A stretch of DNA of 64,000 nucleotides from Emticicia sp037153985 (lineage in GTDB: Bacteria; Bacteroidota; Bacteroidia; Cytophagales; Spirosomataceae): positions 62,001-126,000 of the forward strand of contig NZ_JBBAYI010000010.1 of the NCBI RefSeq assembly GCF_037153985.1. Direction: 5' to 3'. Shown here in pieces: positions 34,571 through 42,925 of this stretch. Position 1 is the first letter of the stretch. Every line of letters begins with the position of its first letter. Under the pieces are notes generated by a model. The model searched no databases. It worked only from the letters and a program-made list of their open reading frames with translations, and was not told where the DNA came from. The position numbers and the translations under genes are program-made.

Positions 34571-36544
34571 TTAGAATAAAGTTGTCAGGTTTTCTGCTTT
34601 TTTAATTTCCCTTTCAGCATCTTCTGGCAATAAGAGGCGTAGTTTAATCATTTTTTTAGCCACTTTTTTTACCAGTTTTACATAGTTATTATGTGATTTG
34701 TAGCGTTCTTCTAACGACAAACGATTATCATTATTAGCTAATCTTTCGGCTTTTGTTCGGGCAAAAGGTATAAACATTCCTTCTAGCACGGCAAGGTCTC
34801 CCTCGCCATAGCCGGCTTTTCGTAAGCTCCAACCTGTATAAGTACCAATAGGAACCTGCAAGGTAAGTGTGGCCAGACCTCCCTTTTCGTTGTTGTCGGC
34901 ATCAACTTTAGGAACCAGAATAGTATAGGCTTTATCTTTTTTGATAACAGGCGACTCACTAATAATGCCCGACATCATTTTTTCATCGAAATGTGGCCCG
35001 AAGTCTCTTACCTGTAATTCGTTTACTAAACCTTTGAACGGAACATTATTCATCGGTTGCCAGCCTATGGCTGTACTTTTGGCAAGAGTTTTACCCTTAA
35101 TAGTCGGATATATACTTTCAGGAGGTTTACGACCTGTTAGAACCCATTCTTCCAATGCTACCTGTAAGGCCCGCCATGAGTCTACATAAGAGTTTGAATT
35201 TCCCTGAAATCCTGTAATTTTATTAATATTCGGACTGAACGCTGGCGTGTGCTGTGTGCTTGAAAACAGGTAAATACGTACATTTTCAGGAATAACAAGG
35301 TCTTTTGTTCCATAAACATCTGTTGTGCGTAGCGACATCCTCGACTGCCAGTATTCAGTAGAACTAAGTGTATGCATAATTTTGGGCATAAAGCCTTGTT
35401 TCTGACAGGCATCGAGTATTCCGCCTTCAATTTCAGAGAGAGGGTCATAAGTGTTTGACCAAGTGAAAGGGGCTTCGTTACCCGGAAAAAGTATTTCTTC
35501 GTGTTGCATACCTCCACCGCCCGGGCGTCCGAAACGGACATTCAAGGTGATGCGTCGTGGGCCGATGTGTACATTCAGTCCTTCAAAAACAGGCTTGTTT
35601 TCTTCATCGACATTAAAGCCCAAATGCAAGAAACTACGCAGAAAATTTCCGCATTGTGAAACTCCCACACCAATAGCTGCGCTGGCCTGATTGGCCAACA
35701 CATTGTCAGGTGTTTGAGCGTGCCTGAAAAATGAAACGATGTCGCGGGTTGCGGCAAAGCCTAAGCCTAATACCAAAGGATTCTTGGCTGTATAATTTAG
35801 TTCATAGATATAATTGGGGTCGAAACCTCCTTTTAATGAAATCTGAGTAGTACTTGGTTTACCCGGAAAAACCTCTTGAGTACAATCGGCAAAGGCCCAG
35901 TCAGTATTGGGAACTTTTATGGGTTCGTCTGCCGCATGAATGCGTTTGGTTAGTGTGGCGGTTGAATTATCTAATGAAACAGTTTCATAAGGTTTATGAA
36001 ACTGCGCACTGAATGCCCCTGCACTCAGGTTTTGCGTAGGCTGTGTTTCTGAAACAATAAATTCAGTATGTAGGCTTCCGATAATCTCTTTGCCGTCTTG
36101 GGTGGCAACAGGTACTTTTATCTTTAATTTGTTATCTCCGAAAATATCACCTTGCCAACCTCCCCATAAATAAATATATCCTCTTTTCAAAAGTGAAGTA
36201 TCGGCAGGAAACGCATTCCCCCGATTAGGCACATTATAAAATAAAAGATGATTGCTTTTATTTAAATCGGCAGGTTTTAATAAAATAAACTCCATTTCGT
36301 ACTCTACCATTCCGCGGGCATTGCGTGGAGCTAATGCAATATCCTGAATAATGCTGTTGTGAACATCTGCTGGATTCACCTCGCCAAAGGCTCTTCCCGT
36401 AAGGCGTTGGTATTGCCCTGCGTTACCAAACTGCCTGCCATTGGCGTAAAGTTCAGTTTTGTCAATGACGATTCTTATAATCTTTGCTTCGCTTACAGAT
36501 ACCCAAAGGAATAGAAGAAAGAAAAATGATAGTGCTTTTTTCAT
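34571..36544 (-). CDS. Exported alpha/beta hydrolase-domain protein (Abhydrolase_10 type)
   Basis: 657 residues. A signal peptide begins MKKALSFFFLLFLWVSVSEA. The nucleophile region is IGVGVSQCGNFLRSFLHLGF (G-x-S-x-x-G), as in the large alpha/beta hydrolase domain family that cleaves esters or amides. No conventional GxSxG occurs elsewhere. The catalytic His and Asp cannot be placed with certainty. It is one of three exported hydrolases in the cluster and precedes the CitMHS permease gene, so it probably releases a substrate in the periplasm for import. The exact ester is unknown. The 308-bp gap upstream holds two strong hairpins, so this gene may be differentially expressed from the esterase genes. 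Confidence 0.82.
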   Translation of the reverse strand: MKKALSFFFLLFLWVSVSEAKIIRIVIDKTELYANGRQFGNAGQYQRLTGRAFGEVNPADVHNSIIQDIALAPRNARGMVEYEMEFILLKPADLNKSNHLLFYNVPNRGNAFPADTSLLKRGYIYLWGGWQGDIFGDNKLKIKVPVATQDGKEIIGSLHTEFIVSETQPTQNLSAGAFSAQFHKPYETVSLDNSTATLTKRIHAADEPIKVPNTDWAFADCTQEVFPGKPSTTQISLKGGFDPNYIYELNYTAKNPLVLGLGFAATRDIVSFFRHAQTPDNVLANQASAAIGVGVSQCGNFLRSFLHLGFNVDEENKPVFEGLNVHIGPRRITLNVRFGRPGGGGMQHEEILFPGNEAPFTWSNTYDPLSEIEGGILDACQKQGFMPKIMHTLSSTEYWQSRMSLRTTDVYGTKDLVIPENVRIYLFSSTQHTPAFSPNINKITGFQGNSNSYVDSWRALQVALEEWVLTGRKPPESIYPTIKGKTLAKSTAIGWQPMNNVPFKGLVNELQVRDFGPHFDEKMMSGIISESPVIKKDKAYTILVPKVDADNNEKGGLATLTLQVPIGTYTGWSLRKAGYGEGDLAVLEGMFIPFARTKAERLANNDNRLSLEERYKSHNNYVKLVKKVAKKMIKLRLLLPEDAEREIKKAENLTTLF

Positions 36545-36624
36545 GGTTACGGTCAGAAGGTTGTTTAATGCAAGGTTTTGCCAAAACTTTTAAAATTTTA
36601 TTCAGCTACTAAGGTACTGATAGT

Positions 36625-36660
36625 AAATAACTCTCTGAGCATAGCACCAGAGAGTTATTT
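36625..36660. other. 12-bp perfect hairpin inside the catabolic cluster
   Basis: AAATAACTCTCT (36625-36636) and AGAGAGTTATTT (36649-36660) are exact complements around a 12-nt loop. It has no T run on either side, so an RNA-processing or stability element is as likely as a terminator. Confidence 0.5.
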
Positions 36661-36806
36661 AAAAAGCGTTGGCGAAGTTATTCGCTGAACGCTAAAAAAG
36701 CAAAATATTAATTGTCGGATTCTACTCAGGTAGCCAGCAATTATATTTGATAAACAAGCGTATGAGACTCTAATTTATATTTACCTATGATAATACAAGA
36801 TTATAA

Positions 36807-36845
36807 ATCAGTGCATGAGAATCTCGGATGTACTCATACACTGAT
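36807..36845 (-). terminator. 3' hairpin of the second carboxylesterase gene
   Basis: Thirteen-base arms (36807-36819 and 36833-36845) lie 8 nt past the stop. The single mismatch is a U-G pair in minus-strand RNA but an A-C mismatch in plus-strand RNA, so the structure serves the minus transcript. The T tail is weak. Confidence 0.55.
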
Positions 36846-36852
36846 AAATGAT

Positions 36853-38454
36853 TTATGGTTGCGCCACTAGTTCAAGTAATTCTTTATCGTGGTGATAACG
36901 AATAGTGCTGGTGTTGTCAAAGAACATGGTTGCGCCTTTTTCTACGGTGTAAGGTTCCCATTTAGGAAGACCGTTAGCGTTCGGATTTCCGGTTTTAGCA
37001 AAGTTTATCCATGCTTGGCTCACTTTATCAGCTAAGGCATAGGCTTCTTTTCCACCGCCTGTCATTTCTTCACAACGGGCAATGTTGTTAAATACGAATG
37101 GTAACTCCATACAGTGCATGGCTTTGTATTTGCCGTCAAGCACGGGTGACTGCCATGCAAAGAAGTACATATAAACTGGTGCGCCTCCTGCTGATGCTTT
37201 GGTTTTGGCTTGTGTAACAGCCCCCGGACGGAACATCATGTCAACATCAATTAAATCAGATGGTTTAGTATCGTTCGGGAATGCCTTTTTAACTGCGGCA
37301 GTGTAAGCGTCAGCTTTTGCGTTGTATCTTTTCTTAATAAAGTCGTTTATCTGCTCGGCTGTGCCATTCGATAAGCCACCAAACATCGAAGCCATAAATT
37401 CATTTTTTACTGTGCCAATCAGCAACGGAATATTTTTAGAAAGCTCCATTGCTTTTTCGTCAGTAAACTGGTAAGGTAAAAACTCGCCGTCACGGCTAGG
37501 GCCCCAACTTAAACCAAAACCACCTACGCCACGGCCTTCGGCCTTCATTTTGTCGGCTACAACTTTCAGTGCTTTGTTTCCGGCTGCAACTAAAGTGGCA
37601 TAAGGAATTTTTTGCAGGCTATCTATCTGGCTAGGTTGTAGGTTAAGGGCTTTTAGTACTTCTGCACCAATTAGTTGGGTGTCAGCTTTTTCAAGTAATG
37701 TAGTACGGAAAGCACCGCTTTGGTTGACAGCTTTATGGAATAAACCCTTAGCCGACGGAGCCGCCATCAGGGTGTTTACTTTAGCACCACCACCCGACTG
37801 GCCGAAGATAGTTACGTTGTTAGGGTCACCACCAAAGTTTGTAATATTGGTTTTTACCCATTCAAGGGCAGTTACCATATCGATAATACTTAAATTAGCC
37901 GATTGTTTGAATTTTTCGCCATAGGCCGATAAATCCAGATAACCTAAGATATTCAGACGGTGGTTGATAGATACTACCACTACATCGCCTTTTTTAGCCA
38001 GATTTTCGCCATCATAAGAAGGCAATTCCTGCGAAGAGCCAGCAGTAAAGCCACCTCCGTGAATCCAGAATAGCACAGGGCGTTTTTTGCCATCGTTAAT
38101 GCCCGGAGTCCAGACATTTACGCGCATACAGTCTTCGCTGGTATATCCCCAGTCATGATGAAACACAAACTCGCTTTCATCTTGTACGGTAGTAGTTGGC
38201 ACCATTAAAGGAGCAACAGGGCCGTATGTCATTGAGCTACGTACGCCAGACCACGGTCTTGGTTTATGAGGGGCTTCAAAACGTTTAGCTTCTGCATACG
38301 GAATACCTTTATAGGTATAAATACCATTATGCACATAGCCACGAACTTTACCGGCATCGGTGCTGGTAACGGCTACGTTTTCGCCGGTTTTTAACTGTGC
38401 CGAGGCACCAGTAGCCAAGCAAATCGCCAAAAGCGACACAATAATTTTTTTCAT
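36853..38454 (-). CDS. Exported type B carboxylesterase (second copy in the cluster)
   Basis: 533 residues with signal peptide MKKIIVSLLAICLATGASAQ. The fold is type B carboxylesterase: GIPYAEAKRFEAP near the N-terminus, the oxyanion loop WIHGGGFTAGSS, nucleophile VTIFGQSGGGAKVN (GQSGG replaces the usual GESAG), and the catalytic His in MHCMELPFVF. The nucleophile elbow variant GQSGG is known among family members. It cleaves esters in the periplasm. It is paralogous to the gene encoded 98 bp upstream. The downstream part of the cluster has a permease and AtuA genes, so I infer release of an organic acid from an ester. Not close to acetylcholinesterase-type enzymes beyond the fold. Confidence 0.9.
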   Translation of the reverse strand: MKKIIVSLLAICLATGASAQLKTGENVAVTSTDAGKVRGYVHNGIYTYKGIPYAEAKRFEAPHKPRPWSGVRSSMTYGPVAPLMVPTTTVQDESEFVFHHDWGYTSEDCMRVNVWTPGINDGKKRPVLFWIHGGGFTAGSSQELPSYDGENLAKKGDVVVVSINHRLNILGYLDLSAYGEKFKQSANLSIIDMVTALEWVKTNITNFGGDPNNVTIFGQSGGGAKVNTLMAAPSAKGLFHKAVNQSGAFRTTLLEKADTQLIGAEVLKALNLQPSQIDSLQKIPYATLVAAGNKALKVVADKMKAEGRGVGGFGLSWGPSRDGEFLPYQFTDEKAMELSKNIPLLIGTVKNEFMASMFGGLSNGTAEQINDFIKKRYNAKADAYTAAVKKAFPNDTKPSDLIDVDMMFRPGAVTQAKTKASAGGAPVYMYFFAWQSPVLDGKYKAMHCMELPFVFNNIARCEEMTGGGKEAYALADKVSQAWINFAKTGNPNANGLPKWEPYTVEKGATMFFDNTSTIRYHHDKELLELVAQP

Positions 38455-38509
38455 TGATTAAGGAGAGATTAGAATATGTAATAATTAGCTGGGATAAACA
38501 CAAGATTGC

Positions 38510-38541
38510 CTACTTGCCTGAATTTTTATTCAGGCAAGTAG
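38510..38541 (-). terminator. 13-bp perfect hairpin after the first carboxylesterase gene
   Basis: CTACTTGCCTGAA (38510-38522) is the exact complement of TTCAGGCAAGTAG (38529-38541), beginning 12 nt after the stop of the upstream esterase. No T run follows on the minus strand, so it may be a partial terminator or mRNA stabiliser between the two esterase genes. Confidence 0.5.
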
Positions 38542-38552
38542 ATGTCTGTTAA

Positions 38553-40190
38553 TTATTTATTGTTACCATAAGCCTTATCCAGAAACAGGTAGCGGGCATC
38601 GTCTTTCGCGTTTTCTGCCTTCGATTCTGTGTTCAGTATCATCACCGGTGGGGTGCTGTCACCAGCTTTGGCCGCAGGCCACTCAGGTAACTTAGCCCCA
38701 TTTGGATTTCCGGTTTTGATAAAATTGGCAAAATAGTTCATCATAGTTTCTGATACTTTGTAGTCGTCGGCTGTCCAGGCATACTCTTTAATGAGGTGTA
38801 GGTTCCCCATGCAATATTCAATTTCGCAGGCATGAGGTGCGCCAACAGGTTCGGGCATTTTTGGTGTATTGTTGTCTTTTTTGACAGTACCACCAGCCAG
38901 ACCCGCCGCAAGTGACTGGTCGACCAACGATGGGCGTAATTTGCTATATAAATAGCGGTAAACGGGCTGAGAACTGTTATTACGGTGTAAATCGAACCAT
39001 TTCCATGTACTGTATGCAATAAAGCGGTCAGAAGCTAAAGCCGTTGCCGACAACTCAATTTCTTTTTCAGAGCCGTGTGGGTATAGTTTTAAAACTTCCT
39101 CATAATCGTTCGGATATTCTTTTTTCACACGGGCAACGTATGATTCTTCTTTGTAAGGCTGCCCGAACATAAAGGCTGCACCCGGAATTTCGGCCGAGTT
39201 CCAGCCCAATAACAGCGGTACTTGCGCTTGTTCTTTAGCACTAAAAATTTGTGGAATAGTTTTAGGATAAAAATAGCCGTCAATTACAGTCGGAAACCCA
39301 AATCTTTTCGATTCGTTATAAATCTCATAGATTTCACGGGTGCTTAAAGCTCTTAATTGTGCCAGCGATGTATATCCGGCATTTTTGGCAAACTCCACAC
39401 CGGTTTTTTCGGCTTCTGCCAAAGGTACTGGCGACAACGTCGGGTTAATACCTGCACCACTTTCACCAATAGCTCCGGCAATTAAGCCTCTTGATAGAGG
39501 AGATGCCATTTGCGCACTTACAGAAATTGACCCTGCTGATTCGCCAGCAATAGTTACTTTTTTGGGGTCTCCACCAAAAGAAGCAATATTTTTTTGTACC
39601 CATTTCAAGGCAGCGGCTTGGTCTAACAAACCATAATTGCCTGATGCTTTGTAAGGAGCTTCAGCACTTAATTCGGGGTGAGCAAAGAACCCGAATATAT
39701 TTAAACGATAATTTACTGTTACTACTACTATGCCTTTTTTTGCCATTGCTTCGCCATCATAACGCGGTTCAGAGGCATCGCCTGCTACAAAACCACCACC
39801 ATAGAAATAAACCAGTACGGGTAAATCTTTGGTATTACGTTTGGCGGGTGTCCAGACATTCAGGTAAAGACAATCTTCGCTAACACCTTCTGACCGTGAA
39901 TTCATATCGCCAAACACAACTGTTTGCATAGGTCTGGCCGAAAATTTTTTAGTTTCTTTTACACCTTTCCAGTTTTCAACAGGCTGAGGGGCTTTCCATC
40001 TTAAGTTGCCTACGGGTGGTTTGGCAAAAGGTATCCCGAAATAGGTCTGGATACCACTTTTAGTATCATAGTTTCCTTCTATTACACCGTTTGAAATGGT
40101 AGTTTGCACCGCAAAAGCATTGTTGCCTTGTGCGTGTGCTACTGCATTTGACAACAGGAGCAGGCTAAATAAATAGCATATTTTTTTCAT
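38553..40190 (-). CDS. Exported type B carboxylesterase (first gene of the cluster)
   Basis: 545 residues with signal peptide MKKICYLFSLLLLSNAVAHA. Type B carboxylesterase marks: GIPFAKPPVGNLRW, EDCLYLNVWTP, oxyanion loop YFYGGGFVAGD, and nucleophile VTIAGESAGSISVS (GESAG). Catalytic His is in GAPHACEIEY. It hydrolyses small esters in the periplasm. It is the first gene after the divergent Nudix-fold regulator, and its ATG at 40190 is 19 bp from a 25-bp palindrome. The operator position near the start implies repression. It is less than identical to, but the same family as, the second esterase. Which ester it prefers cannot be told. Confidence 0.92.
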   Translation of the reverse strand: MKKICYLFSLLLLSNAVAHAQGNNAFAVQTTISNGVIEGNYDTKSGIQTYFGIPFAKPPVGNLRWKAPQPVENWKGVKETKKFSARPMQTVVFGDMNSRSEGVSEDCLYLNVWTPAKRNTKDLPVLVYFYGGGFVAGDASEPRYDGEAMAKKGIVVVTVNYRLNIFGFFAHPELSAEAPYKASGNYGLLDQAAALKWVQKNIASFGGDPKKVTIAGESAGSISVSAQMASPLSRGLIAGAIGESGAGINPTLSPVPLAEAEKTGVEFAKNAGYTSLAQLRALSTREIYEIYNESKRFGFPTVIDGYFYPKTIPQIFSAKEQAQVPLLLGWNSAEIPGAAFMFGQPYKEESYVARVKKEYPNDYEEVLKLYPHGSEKEIELSATALASDRFIAYSTWKWFDLHRNNSSQPVYRYLYSKLRPSLVDQSLAAGLAGGTVKKDNNTPKMPEPVGAPHACEIEYCMGNLHLIKEYAWTADDYKVSETMMNYFANFIKTGNPNGAKLPEWPAAKAGDSTPPVMILNTESKAENAKDDARYLFLDKAYGNNK

Positions 40191-40209
40191 TTTGTTTGAT
40201 AAAATTTAG

Positions 40210-40234
40210 TTATTGTCTCAATTTGTGACAATAA
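40210..40234. promoter_or_regulatory. Near-perfect 25-bp palindromic operator
   Basis: Arms TTATTGTC (40210-40217) and GACAATAA (40227-40234) are perfect. The inner nine bases continue the symmetry (CAA-T-TTG) with only one mismatched pair, so 11 of 12 pairs match. It lies between the esterase operon and the Nudix regulator gene, 20 bp from the esterase ATG, where a bound protein would block transcription. The divergent regulator is the obvious ligand. Confidence 0.7.
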
Positions 40235-40261
40235 TAATTGGTTTTTTGAAATAATCATATT

Positions 40262-40286
40262 TATTTTTGAGAAATTTATATTTTTG
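40262..40286 (+). promoter_or_regulatory. Promoter candidates for the Nudix regulator
   Basis: Two TATTTTTG matches to the -7 consensus, at 40262-40269 and 40279-40286. The first has a TTG at 40238-40240 about 21 bp upstream as a possible -33. The ATG is at 40324. Confidence 0.35.
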
Positions 40287-40323
40287 CCTGTCAGAACGCT
40301 TTTAAGTTTAAACAATCAGATAC

Positions 40324-41022
40324 GTGAAAGAGAAAGAATATTTGCCTCATATTGCATTCGATTCGGTTATTTTTGGATTTTCAGAAAACAAGCTGAAAAT
40401 CCTGATTATGAAGTACCATAATACTGGATTATTTGCTTTACCCGGAGGCTTTGTAAGACGCGACGAAAACCTGAATGATGCCGTTAGGAGAGGGTTGAAA
40501 GAAAGAACAGGGCTGGATAATATCTATCTTGAACAGTTTTATACCTTTGGCGACCTGACACGTTTTAAGCCAGAAGTAATGAAAACTATTCTGGAAGCTA
40601 GTGGCTATGATGTGAACGAATACGATTGGATGCTCAACCGTTTTATCTCTATTTCGTACTATGCGCTTATCAATTATAAAAATAAAGACGTTGTGTTAAA
40701 GCCCGATGCACTGTCTGACTCATGCGATTGGTACGATGTGCAGGAACTTCCAGCCCTGATGCTCGACCACAAACAGATAGTAGAAAAAGCCTTGCAGACT
40801 TTGCGGGATAATCTGGAACGTAAATTGGTTGGCGTTAATTTATTACCTCCTTTATTTACAATGAATGATTTGCAGAAAGTATATGAAGCAATTTTAGGTG
40901 AAAAACTACGCCGCACAACGTTTCAGCGTAAAATACTTGGCTTAGGAATTTTACAGAGACACGAAAAACAATATTCAGGCAAAGCTCACAAAGCTCCGTT
41001 CTTATATAGTTTTAAAGCATAA
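40324..41022 (+). CDS. Nudix-fold transcriptional regulator (AraR/NrtR-like)
   Basis: 232 residues. An N-terminal Nudix fold (about 1-140) is followed by a winged helix (about 160-228, with LLPPLFTMNDLQKVYEAILG and FQRKILGLGILQRHEK). The Nudix box starts at Gly42 with Glu48 and Arg56, but the two Glu needed for metal binding at positions 57 and 61 are Gly and Arg. The motif is thus degenerate, and the domain more likely binds a ligand than hydrolyses a nucleotide. This is the build of AraR/NrtR-type regulators; in Bacteroides such a protein controls arabinose use. It is divergent from an esterase/permease cluster with a palindrome between, so it most likely represses that cluster and itself. 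The effector is unknown. Confidence 0.88.
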   Translation: MKEKEYLPHIAFDSVIFGFSENKLKILIMKYHNTGLFALPGGFVRRDENLNDAVRRGLKERTGLDNIYLEQFYTFGDLTRFKPEVMKTILEASGYDVNEYDWMLNRFISISYYALINYKNKDVVLKPDALSDSCDWYDVQELPALMLDHKQIVEKALQTLRDNLERKLVGVNLLPPLFTMNDLQKVYEAILGEKLRRTTFQRKILGLGILQRHEKQYSGKAHKAPFLYSFKA

Positions 41023-41033
41023 CAACAGTAAAA

Positions 41034-41082
41034 TTAAAAATATCTGTGGCAGAAGAATGTTTGGCTTACTTCTCCACAGATA
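41034..41082 (-). terminator. Terminator of the aldo/keto reductase
   Basis: TATCTGTGG (41041-41049) and AGAAG (41051-41055) pair with CTTCT (41069-41073) and CCACAGATA (41074-41082), with one bulge. On the minus strand the stem runs into a T-rich tail. It lies between convergent genes. Confidence 0.7.
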
Positions 41083-41096
41083 CTCGGTATCCTCCT

Positions 41097-42050
41097 TTAC
41101 TCATCCCAAAGATTATCAAGGGTGTAGTCGCTTCCTGCAAGGCACCAGAAATCACCCTTAATAAACCTGTAATGTTTATCAAGGGCGTTCATGGCAGCCA
41201 TTTCAGTTTCAGAAAGTACTATATCTGCTGCGGCAAGGTTCTCTTTTAATCGGCTAGCATTCACCGACTTCGGAATAACAGAAGTTCCTCTGTTAATGGC
41301 CCAAGCCAGCATTACCTGCGCAGGTGTACACCCTTTTGTGGCTGCAATAGTCAGAATTGTAGCGTTCTCAAATAATTTAGGTTCATTGGGCGATATTCTA
41401 CTGGCGGGGCGGTCGGCCGAACCAAGTGGGCAAAATCCTGTCAGGCAAATCCCTTTGTTTTGCGTGTAAGCTAACAAATCGTTTTGCTGGTGAAATGGCT
41501 GGAGTTCTACCTGAAGGGCTTCGGGTAATACGCCGGTTTCAGTTGTTAGCTGATTAATTTTTTTAATACTAAAGTTTGATACCCCTATGTGTCTGGCAAG
41601 CCCTTTGTTTTTCAGGGCAATCATTTCGTGCCATGTTTCACTTAATGGCAAATGTTCCAGACTTATTAAATCACCGGCATTCTGGGGATAGTTCACATCA
41701 TAAATAAGAGCAACAGGCCAATGAATGAGGTATAAATCGAGGTATTCTAAATGTAAATCGCGTAGAGTGGTTTCAATTGCCGGATGTACGTCGTCACGGC
41801 GGTGGCGGTTATTCCATAGTTTTGACGTAATCCATAGGTTTTCACGGGTAACCTCATTGTTTTTAATGGCATCTGCAATAGCCAGCCCGATTTCATGCTC
41901 ATTTCCATAAATATAGGCACAGTCAAAGTGTCTGTAACCAATTTCAAGGGCCGTTCGGATGGTCTTATAGATTTCGCCTTTTGCCGACTTCCAGGTTCCT
42001 AAACCCAGCGCAGGCATTTGGTCGCCATTACTAAATTGCAGATATTTCAT
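41097..42050 (-). CDS. Aldo/keto reductase
   Basis: A 317-residue cytoplasmic NADPH-dependent reductase of the AKR superfamily. Family markers are GLGTWKSAKGE at the N-terminus, the catalytic Asp-Tyr in FDCAYIYGNEHEIG, the catalytic Lys in WITSKLWN, and the His in YLIHWP. C-terminal NADP-binding residues follow in VIPKSVNASRLKEN. These fix a (beta/alpha)8 barrel that reduces aldehydes or ketones to alcohols. It is a single gene with its own terminator, convergent with the Nudix regulator and divergent from the sigma-factor operon. The substrate range is broad in this family and not predictable. Confidence 0.93.
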   Translation of the reverse strand: MKYLQFSNGDQMPALGLGTWKSAKGEIYKTIRTALEIGYRHFDCAYIYGNEHEIGLAIADAIKNNEVTRENLWITSKLWNNRHRRDDVHPAIETTLRDLHLEYLDLYLIHWPVALIYDVNYPQNAGDLISLEHLPLSETWHEMIALKNKGLARHIGVSNFSIKKINQLTTETGVLPEALQVELQPFHQQNDLLAYTQNKGICLTGFCPLGSADRPASRISPNEPKLFENATILTIAATKGCTPAQVMLAWAINRGTSVIPKSVNASRLKENLAAADIVLSETEMAAMNALDKHYRFIKGDFWCLAGSDYTLDNLWDE

Positions 42051-42355
42051 CAGTGATAAATTGGATATGAGAATACCTGCGAAAATACAGAAAAAAGCAT
42101 TTGTTGTTTTCTTGCAATGGAGTTTTAGACAAATATTTTATTAAGCGAGGGCAATTGTGGTGTTTCATTACCCGATGGTATCAGCCAGCTAATTAGCCCT
42201 TAAAGAAATATTTTTGGGTTGTAAATGATTTATTATAAGTTAGTTATGAGTTGTGTGTTAGTTTTTTTTATTTTTTTTGAATATTTACTGTAACCTTTCA
42301 GTATCGACAAGGTTTCCACTATGAATTTGATAAACAATAATACATCGTTAAACGT
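42051..42355. other. Divergent intergenic region before the sigma-factor operon
   Basis: 305 bp, AT-rich, with long T runs near 42265. It must hold the promoter of the ECF operon. I could not assign an ECF-type promoter with confidence, and saw no gene or repeat. Confidence 0.35.
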
Positions 42356-42925
42356 GTGAATACACAAGATAACCTACTCATGCTTCAGGTAAAGGCGGGC
42401 GACCTCGACAAAATGGGCTTGCTCTTTGAGCGATACCATCGCCCTTTGTTTGGCTTTTTGTATCACATGACAGGTGATAACCAGACAAGCGAAGACTTGG
42501 TGCAGAATGTATTTTATCGGATGCTTAAATACAGGCATACGTTTACGGCAGAAGGCGAGTTTCATACTTGGATGTATCATCTGGCACGTAATGTACTGAA
42601 TGATTCTTACAAGAAAAACAGACATAACTCACAGCATTATGATGTAGACGCATTTGCTGAAAGAATAGGAGGGGGTGTAACAGCCGACGAAGAACTGGAA
42701 AAACAGCAGGATACAGAAATGTTACAAAGGGCCTTAGACAAACTAAGCCCCGAATATAAAGAGGTACTCATTATGAGTAGGTATCAGGATTTGAAGTATG
42801 ATGAAATAGCAACTATTCTGAATACCTCTGAAGGAGCCATAAAAGTACGCGTACACCGCGCCATGAATGAATTAAAAAAACATTTTTTAAAAATTGAAAA
42901 TGGAAACAAAGCTCATGAATTGTGA
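42356..42925 (+). CDS. ECF-type RNA polymerase sigma factor
   Basis: 189 residues starting with GTG at 42356; the next in-frame ATG would cut into the first helix. Region 2 (about 22-90) contains FERYHRPLFGFLYHMTGDNQ, DLVQNVFYRML and WMYHLARNVLNDSYKK. Region 4 (about 125-178) contains LSPEYKEVLIMSRYQDLKYD and the helix-turn-helix EIATILNTSEGAIKVRVHRA. It directs RNA polymerase to a regulon when freed from its anti-sigma factor. The downstream zinc-finger gene overlaps it by 26 bp and encodes that partner. Two DUF4097 genes follow, so the regulon probably concerns the envelope. Confidence 0.93.
   Translation: MNTQDNLLMLQVKAGDLDKMGLLFERYHRPLFGFLYHMTGDNQTSEDLVQNVFYRMLKYRHTFTAEGEFHTWMYHLARNVLNDSYKKNRHNSQHYDVDAFAERIGGGVTADEELEKQQDTEMLQRALDKLSPEYKEVLIMSRYQDLKYDEIATILNTSEGAIKVRVHRAMNELKKHFLKIENGNKAHEL

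Larger units (their letters stand above)
36545..36852. other. Intergenic region within the catabolic cluster, two strong hairpins
   Basis: 308 bp between the second carboxylesterase and the alpha/beta hydrolase. It contains hairpins at 36625-36660 and 36807-36845 and no gene. It may contain a secondary promoter for the downstream part. Confidence 0.4.
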
